Assembly: GCA_023399455.1 (NCBI GenBank)
Contig: JAEWPN010000184.1
Coordinates: forward strand, 1 to 15,661
DNA length: 15,661 nucleotides
Reading direction: 5' to 3'
Origin: Bacillota bacterium
GTDB taxonomy: Bacteria; Bacillota; Clostridia; Lachnospirales; Lachnospiraceae
Positions 15,170-15,661 of the stretch are shown piece by piece. Under the pieces are notes generated by a model that was not told the origin of the DNA, ran no database searches, and saw only the letters and a list, made by a program, of their open reading frames with translations. Positions within the stretch are counted from its first letter, which is position 1. Each line of letters begins with the position of its first letter. Made by a program: the position numbers and the translations under genes.

Positions 15170-15661
15170 ATGGAAAATGTAAAAGGGTATGTTGAACATA
15201 TCATATACCGGAACAACGAAAATGGCTACACGGTCATGAATATGGTGAGCGGGCAGGAGGAAATTATCTGCGTAGGCATGTTCAGAACCATAGACCAGGG
15301 CGAGACTCTTCAGATTGATGGGAACTATGTAGAGCATCCCGTCTACGGCAGACAGCTCAAAGTAGAAAGTTATCAGATTGCGGCCCCGGATGATGTCATC
15401 AGCATGGAGAGATACCTTGGCTCCGGTGCAATCAAAGGAATCGGCGAAGCATTGGCGGCCCGAATCGTAAAAATGTTTGGTGAGGATACCTTTCGGATCA
15501 TCGAAGAGGAGCCGGAGCGTCTGGCAGAAATTAAGGGTATCAGCGAGAGAAAAGCGCGGGAAATCGCAGTTCAGATGGAAGAAAAAAAGGATATGCGGGA
15601 GGCTATGGTATTTCTGCAAAAGTATGGAATTTCAGGCGCACTTGCCATGAAGATATATAAT
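15170..15661 (+). CDS. recD2: RecD2 (RecD-like) DNA helicase, 5' part only
   Basis: The first 164 codons of a gene that runs off the window. The start MENVKGYVEHIIYRNNENGY and the following beta-rich segment (to about residue 70) match the N-terminal OB-like domain of RecD2/YrrC. It is followed by tandem helix-hairpin-helix motifs (AIKGIGEALAARIV and LAEIKGISERKA, about 88-130). RecD2 is a 5'-3' superfamily 1 helicase working outside RecBCD, in Gram-positives linked to mismatch repair and fork maintenance. The helicase motifs would lie beyond the window. AAAGGAG about 13 bases before the ATG is slightly distant but is the only good site. The gene begins a new unit after the rod-operon terminator. 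Confidence 0.9.
   Translation, partial: MENVKGYVEHIIYRNNENGYTVMNMVSGQEEIICVGMFRTIDQGETLQIDGNYVEHPVYGRQLKVESYQIAAPDDVISMERYLGSGAIKGIGEALAARIVKMFGEDTFRIIEEEPERLAEIKGISERKAREIAVQMEEKKDMREAMVFLQKYGISGALAMKIYN

Noticed and set aside
15086..15619. Antisense open frame over the recD2 start and the terminator
   Set aside because: It would begin inside recD2 and run through the T-rich terminator tail; the translation shows no domain pattern, while the recD2 reading is strong.
1..15661. CRISPR array, tRNA or rRNA genes, insertion sequence with transposase
   Set aside because: No regularly spaced repeats, no cloverleaf-like sequences and no transposase-like protein were seen on either strand.

Overview
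The window looks like chromosome from a motile, low-to-moderate GC Gram-positive of the Clostridia, most likely a Lachnospiraceae-type organism. The reasons are strong AGGAG-type ribosome sites, a firmicute-type SOS box, Gram-positive-style flagellar rod genes next to an mbl-type actin, and an FtsEX operon followed by a secreted coiled-coil peptidase. Every gene found is on the + strand. The genus is an inference; no 16S or other marker is present.

Layout. (1) Positions 1-841: a promoter with an inverted repeat, a divergent WecB/TagA/CpsF-type protein that has lost expected active-site features, and a strong terminator. (2) 842-2174: a CdaR-type sugar-diacid regulator. (3) 2176-2324: a 133-bp MITE-like element with perfect 12-bp terminal inverted repeats and a perfect 8-bp target duplication (AAAAACGG), between the regulator and ftsE. 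(4) 2380-6601: ftsE, ftsX, a secreted coiled-coil M23 peptidase and a membrane-anchored PDZ/S41 protease, tightly packed as an operon for cell-wall cleavage at division or elongation. (5) 6602-6768: a regulatory segment in which a terminator hairpin is superimposed on a LexA/DinR-type SOS box. (6) 6769-11733: uvrB and uvrA, the damage-recognition part of nucleotide excision repair, separated by a solo 27-bp copy of the right end of the MITE. (7) 11734-11967: a SigD/sigma-28-like promoter at the uvrA stop codon, a terminator-like hairpin and a good sigma-A promoter. (8) 11968-15100: an MreB/Mbl actin, two flagellar rod proteins (FlgF/FlhO-like and FlgG/FlhP-like), a short FlgJ-type rod-binding protein, and a terminator. 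(9) 15170 to the end: the 5' part of recD2.

The gene order resembles two neighbourhoods known from Bacillus subtilis placed end to end: ftsEX-ctpB near uvrBA, and mbl-flhO-flhP. The themes are peptidoglycan remodelling (FtsEX, M23, S41, Mbl), assembly of the flagellar rod through the wall, and DNA repair (UvrBA, RecD2). The genes are mostly ordinary core genes. The items that deserve a second look are the MITE and its solo end, the terminator/SOS-box overlap, the SigD-like promoter followed by a hairpin, and the eroded active site of the first gene.
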